Source of the DNA: Macrocystis pyrifera
Taxonomy: Eukaryota; Sar; Phaeophyceae; Laminariales; Laminariaceae
Assembly: GCA_031763025.1 (NCBI GenBank)
Contig: JASSKH010000007.1
Coordinates: 2,881,776-2,945,775, forward strand
Direction of reading: 5' to 3'
DNA: 64,000 nt
Positions 45,557 to 54,840 of the stretch are shown piece after piece. The translations under genes and the position numbers were made by a program. The notes under the pieces were generated by a model, which saw nothing but the letters and a program-made list of their open reading frames with translations, did no database searches and was not told the DNA's origin. Position 1 is the stretch's first letter, and every line of letters starts with the position of its first letter.

Positions 45557-45884
45557 TGTGAAGGTGTTACCTACTGACCTATAGGGTAAAAGATCGATCG
45601 ATTACCCAGCCCAGGGTAAATTTTCCTTATAACACTCTCCCCCCCTCTGAACGGCGGGATCTTTGGGGCGTCCGTACCGTATATGGCGGTACGCTGACCT
45701 ACCCGCTTCGTTTCAATACCTGGGGAACCAGGGAGTTGTGTCTTTAGACCGCACGCGCAAGCGTTTTCTATAAGAATAAATGTTCGAAGTGAGATTCGAA
45801 CCCGTGTGTGCCCTCGACGACGTCAATTGTGAAGGTGATATCTACTGAGCTGCTTCGTATAGGGATACAAGATTAACCGATTAC
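45557..45884 (-). mobile_element. Family D TRIM-like unit, minus strand, major part
   Basis: Read on the minus strand: a 5' LTR part (45884-45828, continued at 48138-48105), an internal part with GTCGTCGAGG and the B-box word GGTTCGAATCTCAC, a polypurine tract CAGAGGGGGGGAGAG (45649-45635) and a 78-bp 3' LTR (45634-45557, TGTTATAAGG ... CCTTCACA) containing a TATAGGTCAGTAGGT A-box-like word. Same architecture as 62843-63179. Confidence 0.7.
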
Positions 45885-46396
45885 TGTTATGGTATTGCTT
45901 TGAATGAGGCTAAAAGCCCGGTACTTGGGAGGCGTATCTTAGATGGAAAACCTGGTTTTCCCTGGCGAGACACGAGCTTGGTTTCCCGTCTGCGCGTGCA
46001 CGAAAGGAATAAAGCTGCTCGTCGATCTAAGCAAACAACACACGTGAGTACCAACGAGTGCCGGCTTAATAGGCAAACCTATCCAGGGATACAAAGTGTC
46101 CCGACCTCTGTGCCGTCGTCGGCAGGACAAAATCGCGGTGATCTACGAGACGCACTGGACAGGACTATCCCGTCCATCCTGGGAACGGGAAATGGACCTC
46201 CAGCTTTTCTTGTCGCGAAATTTTGCTCTACCGGGCCGGCGCCCCAAACCAGCACCGCCAAACCAACCGCCTGTACGGCCGGATGAGGATCGGCGCGGCA
46301 CTACGGGAGCTTTCTCGGAGTAACGGCTAGCGGTTTCTGGCACCCGGCTATGGCTGCGTATCGCACGCCGTTTGGCTTCGCCGATACTGCAACACC

Positions 46397-46660
46397 GTGC
46401 TTCCCAACGGGGCCCACGTTTGGTACAAGGGCGGCGATGGTCTGTGGTGGCTCGGGAAAATCAGCGCGACTACACCAACGGATGGAGTATATTTGGTTCG
46501 ATTTTTGGACGACCCGGGACCGATCAAGCTTCCTCTTTCTCCGGCGCGTTACACGATTTCGACGAAAGCTGTACGAGGTCTTGGTGTCTGCAAATACACA
46601 TGGCTAGCGCGTTCGCACGGGAGGTCCAGCGTACCGTAGATGAATCTCGAGGCGCCGCCG
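46397..46660 (+). pseudogene. Retroelement-derived coding remnant, SH3-like
   Basis: LPNGAHVWYKGGDGLWWLGKI and DGVYLVRFLDDPGPIKLPLS in the frame starting at 46397 resemble the small beta-barrel segments at the end of retroelement integrases. An upstream frame (46096-46323) encodes YETHWTGLSRPSWERE, also typical of such regions. No catalytic domain is present. Assignment is by resemblance only. Confidence 0.35.
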
Positions 46661-47239
46661 TGGATAGGTATTTTTCGCTTCTCGGCTGCACTCGATATTT
46701 TTTTCCTTTGCCATTTTCCTGGTCTTGGGGGGGGAATTTCTACTTCTTGACATTTTCCGAGTTTTCGGGTCTGGGTTTTTCTGCTCGGTGTGTTCCTGGT
46801 TTGCTTTTCTTGGGCCGGGTTGGGGATGTTTTTTTGCGTATTTTGTCCTGCCTATCCCCTCGCTCAGTGTCGGGGCTGATCTCGGTAATCGGGCAACTCA
46901 CTTGTGGCACAGGACACGTTTCCAGAGTTGTAGGCTGGGTTTAGGTGGCGTATTCCGTGTTATTTTTCGTCTCGTGTTAGGTGTTCGCATTTCGATTTTC
47001 CGTAGACACACTTTCTCGCCTCACCCACGTTACGGGTGGCATGGCGATGGCTTTCGTTGACGTTTTATTCCTGCCCCTTAAGGCTAGTCTTTCCTTTCTT
47101 TCTCTTTTTTGGCGTACCTTGCCGGCTTCGCTGCCTTGCCGCTCAGAGGTGTGGGAGTGGGTTTTTAGGAGCCGCATCTTCGACTCATGTTCTAGCTTGT
47201 GGAATCAGGATTTCCTCGAATTCCCCATAATTCTGCTTA

Positions 47240-47783
47240 GGGCCACTCCTAACGAACAAAAAAAATCACGATTCGTGATATTTTTGTCGTGAATCGTGAT
47301 TTTTTTCACGACAAAAAAAATCACGATTCATGACACCATTTTTTTTAGCTTTCCCTAAAAAAAACAAATCACGATTCGTGACATTTGTCGTGTCTCAAAA
47401 TACGCCTGATCAAGGCACTACGCAACCCACGTGCACCAACGGTATCCGACCGAATCTCGCGAAACGAGCTTGGCCGACGGCCGGTGAAGTTGGAATCTCG
47501 CAGGCTGGGTCAGGCTTCGGCCCGTGATTCGAGTATGTCACGGGCTGGGCCAGGTTCGGACGGCCCAGCCCGGCCTGGCCGTGCCCCACTCTCGAGAGTT
47601 TGTTCCACACCCCCAAAAAACGTTGGATTTGAAATATCAGAACTTTAACTATTTGAAAATATCACGAAACGCGACGTTTTTCGGCTTTTTTCGTTAGAAC
47701 TGAAATGTCACGGATCGTGATCTTTTGGCATGCCTAAAAATCACTAATCGTGATTTTTTTTTTCGGTTCGTTAGGAATGGCCC
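47240..47783. mobile_element. 544-bp TIR element, Harbinger-like target site
   Basis: Ends GGGCCACTCCTAACGAAC and GTTCGTTAGGAATGGCCC are inverted repeats with one mismatch. The flanks are TTA (47237-47239) and ATA (47784-47786). Comparison with the uninterrupted family C sequence CTGCTTATACGGCTC implies an original 3-bp TTA duplication. The interior has several AATCACGATTCGTGA palindromes. It interrupts the family C internal region shortly before the 3' LTR. Confidence 0.7.
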
Positions 47784-48460
47784 ATACACGGCTCATCAGA
47801 GTGGGCTGTCAATAGTGTTATGGCAATGCTTTGAATGAGGCTAAAAGCCCGGTAATTACCTGGGTTCAGGCACTGGGATCGTATTTGCAGTACTTGGGGG
47901 GCGTATCTTAGATGGAGGACCAAGCAGGGGTTTTCCCAGCGAGGCACGAGCTTGGCTCCCAGTCTCCGGGTGCACGAAGGGAATAAAGATGCTTTTCTTT
48001 CATCTCTAAGCAAACAACACACGTGAGTACCAATGAGTACCGGCTTAATATAGGCAAACCTGTCCAGGGATACAAAGTGTCCCGACCTCTGATCTTAACA
48101 TTACCCAGCCCAGAGTAATCATTATTATATCATCTACGTGCTGAGCAGGTATACTCGTTGCTACTCACTTGTGTTGAATGGTTAAAAAATAGAAGAAGAA
48201 CAGCTGTTGTGGTCCTCTCGTGCACGATGAGAGACTGAGAGCAAGGCTCGCGTGCCTCGCTAGGAAAATCACTGGCTTTCCATCTAAGCTACGTCGTCCA
48301 AGTTCTACGGTAAACATATACTATCATCCCAATACCTGAACCCAGGGTAAAACATATACTATCATCCCAATAACCTGAACCAGGGTAATTACCGGCCTTT
48401 CGGCCTCATTCAAAGCAGTACCACCGTAACAACATTGTAGTGATCGTAGATGTTTACATG

Positions 48461-48806
48461 TGTTATGAGGCTTAGATTGGGTGGGCGATTGGTTAACCTT
48501 TTACCTTTAGCCCAACGGACTAAGACCTTAACAAATGGCGTCCACGGCAGGACATGGGTCGTTGGTCGTGAGTTCGAATCTCACATCCACCATGAAATCG
48601 CTTTTTTAAAGAAAAGTGAATTTCCTCATGTCAAGAATCTGAAAAAATACTTCTGGATCCCCAGAAATTGGAACCGCGTGTTGTTGGTGTCACGCGTCGA
48701 CCCGTATATCCGGTCCGTTCCAGGGGGGGAGAGTGTTATGAGGCTTAGATTGGGTGGGCGATTGGTTAACCTTTTACCTTTAGCCCAACGGACTAAGACC
48801 TTAACA
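48461..48806 (+). mobile_element. Complete TRIM (miniature LTR retrotransposon) with identical LTRs
   Basis: Two identical 73-bp LTRs (48461-48533 and 48734-48806), TGTTATGAGG ... CTTAACA, flank a 200-bp interior. CATG is duplicated on both sides (48457-48460, 48807-48810). TGGCGTCCACGGCAGGAC (48536-48553) is the primer-binding site and CAGGGGGGGAGAG (48721-48733) the polypurine tract. The LTR holds TTAGCCCAACGGACTAAGA, a tRNA D-arm-like A box, and the interior holds GTGAGTTCGAATCTCAC, a perfect T-arm-like B box (48571-48587). No protein is encoded. Identical LTRs imply a recent insertion driven by enzymes supplied elsewhere. Confidence 0.85.
48536..48553 (+). promoter_or_regulatory. Primer-binding site of the TRIM
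   Basis: TGGCGTCCACGGCAGGAC starts two bases after the LTR. It differs at two positions from the 18-mer at 38936-38953, although the LTRs themselves are unrelated. Confidence 0.65.
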
Positions 48807-49735
48807 CATGTGTTCGTGACAATATTTTTCCTTATACATTCCCAGACAGTGGTATACGAAATGCAATGCGATGACCATGTCTTCTATAGTATATAGGGTA
48901 TAGGATCGTTGAAGTACGTAGTACTGCTTGCAGAATTCCAACCCTCTTAGGACGTCAAACGGGGAAAAATAAAAACGAAGGGTTATTTATTTCCTGAATT
49001 CGGGAAGACGAAATCCGAAACCACACTACGCATTCGCGAGGCCCGATCTCTCCTCTAAGTCTTATAGAAGGGCTGCCCGTTCTGGCGAACTTCCTTATTA
49101 ATAGATGTGCTGCCCCAACAGCAAATCAAATACCAGGTAGGTAGGCATCACAATTATATACCCCTGGTATGCAAATATTAAAATACTTAATTATTTATTT
49201 TCCGAATTCGGGCAGGCGAAATAAATACCAGGTAGATATTATTGATAAAAGGGGGGATGATGATTGGATCGAATGTGACAGACAGATGATATAGTATTCT
49301 CAACCATATGTGGGTCTACGTCGAGCTTCATCTTCATTCAGTTCAAAATCCATACCTGGTACTTTTTTCCGAGACAGAGAGAAGAGGATTCTTGCACTAC
49401 AGAATTGTTGGAGCATGATAACTGCGACCACGGACTGCGTTGTATATTTTGGCGATGAGTTAATAATGCGAGAACAACAACAAACAACCCTCTGCATATC
49501 TGATCTAAATAGGGGGACATATCGCATATCTTGGGTTGGACATAAAACAAGCAGTGCTGCTATTATTACTGCTTGTTGTATTGTTCTACCCACCTGTACA
49601 GATAGATTCTTCTGCAGGACGAATATATATACCAGGTACGATCTACGTGTACGATCTACCGTACGTAGATGATTAACTAACACTGCTGTAGACTAATTCT
49701 GCTCCAGCATGCTGTAGATCTGTCGTGTTATTTTA

Positions 49736-49846
49736 TTTACGGTGGTCCATAGTTAACAGGACCTATGGTACACACAAAAACCTATATATTTACCTATTTT
49801 TTCTACCAAATTTTGGTCCTATTTACTATGGTTCCCCGTACGTATT
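49736..49846. mobile_element. MITE family A, copy 7
   Basis: TTTACGGTGGTCCATAGTTA at the left, CTATGGTTCCCCGTACGTA at the right, with the usual centre. Confidence 0.85.
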
Positions 49847-52800
49847 AGTATCACATCAGACCAGGTTCGCCACACCGCTGCTGTGGAATGTTGTTGAAGT
49901 TGCATGTCGGGTTGCGGTAGGAAGCGGCGTTTTGAATTTGAATAGATCCAATGGTTGAAGGGTGTAACGGAATAAAGCCCATTCGGTATATCGACGCACC
50001 ACAACACGAGCAGCCAGCTCTATCATCTACTATATACGAGGTAGATAGGGAAATCAACGAACTGCGAGTAGACGAACGAGGAGAGAGAGAGAGCTGGCCG
50101 TCTGTTGTACGACGAGCGTGTCTCGGTACAGAGGTAGTGCGTCACGTACTGCTGTTCTCGTACAGCAGTACAGGTAAGAGATCAGTAACTTTCCATTTAA
50201 ATTTCATTCAGTTTTACGTGAACAGTTGTTTTGTGGCACCTGGTTGGCATGCCACCCATCGTCGAGAAAAAAAAACAACAGCAGCAGCAGAAGACGGACG
50301 GTGGGGTCCCGCGGTTGTCTACAGGTTTTAGCTAACTGTAGTCGCAGACTCGCAGTCTGTACTCTGCCGGGCTGGTTGGGCTTGGTTGCGGTTCACATCG
50401 CATCGATCCGGTGGCTGCACTCTCTTTCACGGAGCTGCAGCAGAAGACCATCGAGAGAGAGGCTTGAAGGCAGTCGACCGCTGCCGAGGAAAAGTTCCAC
50501 GTACACCTTACCTATACCTGGCGGTGTTCTCACAAGAAGCGGCGACGGGTCTTTCTTGTTGTTGAGCACCTGGTCGACGCAGCGAGAGGAGAGAGGGAGA
50601 GAGAGAGAAGCAACGACAACGACGACGACGACGACGGCGGCGTCAACGATACAACAGAACAAGACTACGACTGATTGCTACCTTGAAAGCAGGCAAGTCT
50701 TGTTACTATTTTGAAACAAGCATACCTGGTCGTAATAACTTCGTTGACTGCTGTTTGTGTTGGTCGTATAGATCCTGTGCATATCTGGCTGTAGAAATAA
50801 TATGCTACTACCGCTGTTGCTCGTAATACATAGCATAGACAGATGGAGCAGCTCGTAGCTGTTGTTGATGTACACGCCATCGCCATCGCACGCAGAGAAC
50901 CGCTGCATAAAGCAAGCGTGATCCAAGCCTATACAGTACCTTCTCACCGCACGTACGTACACAGCCCGCCCTATCGCGAAGCCGCACGTAGGTATGTGCT
51001 ATGTGATAGGCTTGCAGCAGCAGCAGCAGCAGCAGCAGCAGCTGTAACAGCAGCCGCAGTTGTGATGGCAGCAGTGCAACCGCGAGCGCTCGTATAGACA
51101 TGGTGCCGCGGTTACCGACACATGTCATATTTACCGTACTCTGAAGCCTACAACACGTATACATATATCCATGTCTGCAGCAGCGACTTTTGTACGTATG
51201 TCCATACAATAGTTATCATTCGTACGTACGGCTACTGCTGCTGTAGAAGCGACTTTTGTGTACGACAGCAGCACCAGGTCCACTGCTGACTGCTGTTTGT
51301 ACACACACGTTGTGACTCGTCGCGCCAAGCAGGGTGACAGCGAAAACAGTGCTGCTACTCCGCAGTGCTTCAGGTTCCAAGAGTTCCTGATAAACAGAGG
51401 AAAGAACGTACGCACAGCTATACTCGCAGTAGTATCATCGGCATTCGATACACCTCGAGTCGGCCCATATCACACGCTGTCAGGGCCCATGTACGTGGTA
51501 CATTACCTGTAAAAAACGTAGACAACATGTTACCACACACCAACTTGGACGGAAATATAAAGAGCATTTGGCTTCATAACGACACTTTACATTTATTTCT
51601 GTCCCGAGTGGGTCTACGATTGCTTTTCTACTTCGTCTCCCCGATTTCTCCCCGATTTGAAAAAAAATATAACTCTCTCAAAACAAAATTCGTCTCCCCG
51701 ATTTAAAAAAAAAAATACCAGTAGCTTCTGACATGTTCCATTGAGAGAAACATTTAGCACTCCACAACGTATTTAATAATTTACGAAAACACTCCATACA
51801 TGCATATCTAGGCAGTAGAGTCCCCCCCCCCCCCCCCAGATTGGTTGTTTCGCAGCAAATTACCCGACGGCCTGTAGGTAGGACACACACCCATGTCCAG
51901 CCCAGGAAGTGTATGCTGCGTTTCAGGAAGTATATGGTATACCAGCACTGACTATGTACCAGGTATGCCCGACCCGTACGGCTCACAGGGTGCACGTGTG
52001 TGTATGATACGTCAAGCCGCGTGTCTCCGTGACATGCCATGGGTCTCCTCTACCCTACAGCAGGATTAATAGTACCTTTGTCTTCGTCGTCCATCTTGTA
52101 AACCTGGTACGAATATGTTTCCCGACCCTCCTGCCTGGGTTTCCTCTTCCTTTTTTCGACAACAGACAGTAGTATTAATGGTCTAGTCTACTATTTTGTA
52201 GAAGTACGAGTACTACTATAGACACCGCAGTAGTGAATAAAGTAACTGGTATACATCATACACTCGCACTTCGAATATGTTTTTAGGTATCGAACTGTAA
52301 CAAAATCTCTCGGTCGCGTGTTCGCTCCATGCTCGTTCCTGGCGCTGGCAGGTCTCGTCGTGGGCGGATTTCCGTAAACCGCACGAATCATGGCGCTCCA
52401 ACACTATCGGGCAATGCAGGTACTTATTAATAGTGCAATACGAGTACGCAGGCATCATGTGCATGCATATATATATATATATACGAAGTATACGTGTGGC
52501 GGCCCGGCTGCTGAGAGATGTAGCCGCGGCGCTGCCAGCCTCTTACATGCCTCTGGTAGTTCTGTCACATCTCGCCTACCAGTACTGCCCAGCTTGGTGA
52601 ACTTGTTGGCGCTACTAGCTGTAGCTGTAATTCGCGATGGGTTTTCTTCCGATTCTGAACGGTAAGAATCGTTATCAATGCAAAGTAAAGCTTCTCCGAA
52701 GTGTTTCGTCCGTGTGGTACGTATGGTACGTTTGGCGTGATACGTTGTATCATTGTGCGAGGCGTTTACAATGTACGAACTCGAAAAGGCTGCAACGACT

Positions 52801-53194
52801 CGACAAAGAAAGTTGTCTGTGGCGTTACAAAATACACGCGCCTCAAAGCCTCTTGAAGTTTATAACGAAAACTGCCTGCCCTGTACGTACCGCCTGCCCA
52901 GCATCGAGTGTAGCTTGTTCCACATTTTGGAGACAAAAATGGTTGACAGACACTGGCTTGCGTACGATCCGAATTTAAACCAACCCTGTCAAGCCCTAAG
53001 TTCGACGCGAGTCGAAGAGCGAAGAAAATGCCTAATTATTCCCGCGATAAAAATCAAGGCACATGCCGTTGTGGGGAGGGGGGAGGAGCGCCCGCTATGT
53101 GGCCCAGGATTTGGATTACTACTGTGGGATGGAGCACGAGAATATATAGGGCAAGGACAATAGCATGGGTGGAGGGGAAAAAAAACAAACTAAC

Positions 53195-53265
53195 CCGATC
53201 CAACCCAACCCAACCCAGCCCAACCCAATCCAACCCAACGCATCCCAGCCCAACCCCAACCCAAT
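53195..53265 (+). repeat. (AACCC)n pentamer microsatellite
   Basis: Imperfect AACCC/AGCCC/ATCCA repeats about 220 bases upstream of the likely start of the ankyrin-type gene. Confidence 0.7.
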
Positions 53266-53487
53266 CAATTATTGTTTTAATTTCAAGTGGTGATCCTCTT
53301 CGTCTCATACACAGAAGTCAGTGCGCGTCAACCATTTTTTCGAATGCGTGGTAACCTCTGCTACAGCAGTAACAGTGCTGCCCGCCCAGTGTGTACACAC
53401 CGTATCAGTCTTTCTTTATTTCTAGGGTCGTCCCCCATAGGTATATATCAATCACCGCACAAGCATACGCAAACAGTTAGTACTCGT

Positions 53488-54840
53488 ATGTGCGATGAAA
53501 AGAAAGTAGACGAGTTTCTTTCACGCATTTGTTCTGCACCACACACACAACGTGCCAGCTCTCCCGACTTCTCCAAGTTTGATTTCGACACGGCAGCCAA
53601 ACCACACGCCCCATATCACATGCCGTACCGCGCCCTCGCTATGCCTTCTCCGTCCTTCGCCACCTCTCCCCCTCCCTCGCCACAGGAGAGCACGGACCTC
53701 CACAACAGCAGCACCCCCTCCAGAGTCAGACGGACACAATATCGGACGTCCTCTCCTACAGCCCAACGAGCGACTACCTCTTCCTCGCCGGCGTCAACAG
53801 GGGCTGGGAAAACCGCCTGGGAGTCGGCCAAACGCCCAAAAACCACCAGCGTCCACTCGGCAGCCGCTACCCCCGCTCGGGTCGAGAGCGTTCTCGGCCT
53901 AACCGCCTTCCACCGAGCCGCCGCGCCATCTGGCGGCGTCTTCTGCCTGGCCGCCCAAGCCGCGAACCTTGCAGGCCTGCAGGTGGCCGCGAGAGTATGG
54001 GGGCGTGGCTGGACTTCCCAGGTTTTCGTACCGCGCATGACGGCCATAGCGGCGAGAGGAGGCAACCTTGAGATTCTCCAGTGGGCGTGGTCGGAGGGGT
54101 GCCATCTCAGCGCGCACCTCTGCACGCACGCCGCGGAGGGCGGGCGGCTTGACGTCCTCCGGTGGGCCAGAGAGCGCGGGTGCAATTGGAACAAGGATAC
54201 CTGCAGGCTGGCCGCTCTGGGGGGACACCTGGGTGTGTTGAAGTGGGCGAGGGAGCACGGTTGCCCGCTGAACGAAGAGACTTGCAGGTTTGCCGCGGAG
54301 GGGGGGCATCTCGGCGTCTTGCGGTGGGCCAGAGAGGAGCAAGAATGTCGGTGGAACGCGGAGACGTGCATGCTCGCCGCGGCGGGCGGGCACATGGAGG
54401 TCCTGCGGTGGGCGAGGGAGAGAGGCTGCCCATGGGATGCGCGCACTTGTAGCTCCGCCGCGGAGGGGGGCCACTTGGAAGTGCTAAAGTGGGCGAGAAC
54501 GGAAGGGTGCCCGTGGGACAACGAGACCTGCAACTTCGCCGCGCTGGAGGGGCACCTGGCCATGCTGCAGTGGGCGAAAGGGAAGGGCTGCCCGTGGGAC
54601 GAACGCACGTGCAGTTACGCCGCGCTGGGCGGGCACTTGGAGGTCTTGAAGTGGGCGATTGAGAACGGTTGCCCGTGGGATATCGATACGAGCGAGTGCG
54701 CTGCTCGGGGGGGGCACTTGGAAGTTTTGCGCTGGTCGAGGGCGAATGGGTGCCCGTGGAATGTCAAGAAATGCGTCGCGATCGCGAAGAACCGCCGGTA
54801 CGTGGAGCTTGCAGAGTGGATGCTGCAAGGGTCGGAGTGA
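53488..54840 (+). CDS. Ankyrin-type repeat protein (GCPWD repeats)
   Basis: 450 residues from the ATG at 53488 (MCDEKKVDEF); an in-frame ATG at 53344 and open sequence from 53287 are alternatives. Residues 1-120 are Ser/Pro/Thr-rich. Residues 193-435 are nine 27-residue units of the pattern GGHLEVLKWARxxGCPWDxxTCxxAA, a variant ankyrin repeat frequent in stramenopile genomes and used for protein binding. The C-terminus RRYVELAEWMLQGSE is a partial capping unit. The partner and pathway are unknown. Another frame over 53736-53820 encodes SDVLSYSPTSDYLFLAGVNRGWE, which resembles the F-box-like N-terminus of related proteins and meets this frame at RPKTTSVHSA, so a frameshift near 53815 may have damaged the N-terminal half. 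The repeat region is intact and GC-rich. Confidence 0.75.
   Translation: MCDEKKVDEFLSRICSAPHTQRASSPDFSKFDFDTAAKPHAPYHMPYRALAMPSPSFATSPPPSPQESTDLHNSSTPSRVRRTQYRTSSPTAQRATTSSSPASTGAGKTAWESAKRPKTTSVHSAAATPARVESVLGLTAFHRAAAPSGGVFCLAAQAANLAGLQVAARVWGRGWTSQVFVPRMTAIAARGGNLEILQWAWSEGCHLSAHLCTHAAEGGRLDVLRWARERGCNWNKDTCRLAALGGHLGVLKWAREHGCPLNEETCRFAAEGGHLGVLRWAREEQECRWNAETCMLAAAGGHMEVLRWARERGCPWDARTCSSAAEGGHLEVLKWARTEGCPWDNETCNFAALEGHLAMLQWAKGKGCPWDERTCSYAALGGHLEVLKWAIENGCPWDIDTSECAARGGHLEVLRWSRANGCPWNVKKCVAIAKNRRYVELAEWMLQGSE

Larger units (their letters stand above)
45885..48104 (+). mobile_element. Family C LTR element, complete, inserted in the family D LTR
   Basis: 5' LTR 45885-46110 (with internal and terminal deletions), primer-binding-site-like TGCCGTCGTCGGCAGGAC at 46111-46128, internal region, and 3' LTR 47816-48104 (TGTTATGGCAATGC ... 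GATCTTAACA). TTAC precedes (45881-45884) and follows (48105-48108) as a 4-bp target duplication, and the host LTR resumes as TTACCCAGCCCAG. The internal region has no complete coding sequence, so the element is non-autonomous. Confidence 0.8.
45515..48431 (-). mobile_element. Outer family C LTR (minus), split by a two-level nested insertion
   Basis: 45515-45556 (TGTTAAGTTC reversed end to CCTTGTCAGGTT) and 48139-48431 (GAGCAGGTATACTCGTTGC ... ACCACCGTAACA) are the two parts of one reversed family C LTR. The join matches the uninterrupted sequence at 38070-38090, CAGGTTTGCC-TATTGAGCAGGT. A family D unit lies between them and is itself interrupted by a family C element. Confidence 0.75.
48811..53487. 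other. Gene-poor stretch before the ankyrin-type gene
   Basis: No convincing gene. It holds a MITE A (49736-49846), CGA/GAC triplets at 50610-50640, a CAG tract at 51017-51045, a C run at 51822-51837, a TA tract at 52467-52482 and an (AACCC)n tract at 53195-53265. Frames such as 52753-53163 have no recognisable domain. Confidence 0.45.

Noticed and set aside
48461..48600. A tRNA gene, suggested by D-arm-like and T-arm-like segments
   Set aside because: The distance between the arms is too long, the acceptor pairing is imperfect, and the segments belong to an LTR element with clear ends.
50226..50714. 162-residue open frame
   Set aside because: It contains simple-sequence Thr and Arg runs and no recognisable domain, start context or splice structure.
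52753..53163. 136-residue open frame upstream of the ankyrin-type gene
   Set aside because: No similarity recognised, and the codon composition matches the surrounding non-coding sequence.
53616..54608. 330-codon open frame on the minus strand opposite the ankyrin-type gene
   Set aside because: It is the complementary image of GC-rich 81-bp coding repeats. The plus strand has the conserved repeat motif.
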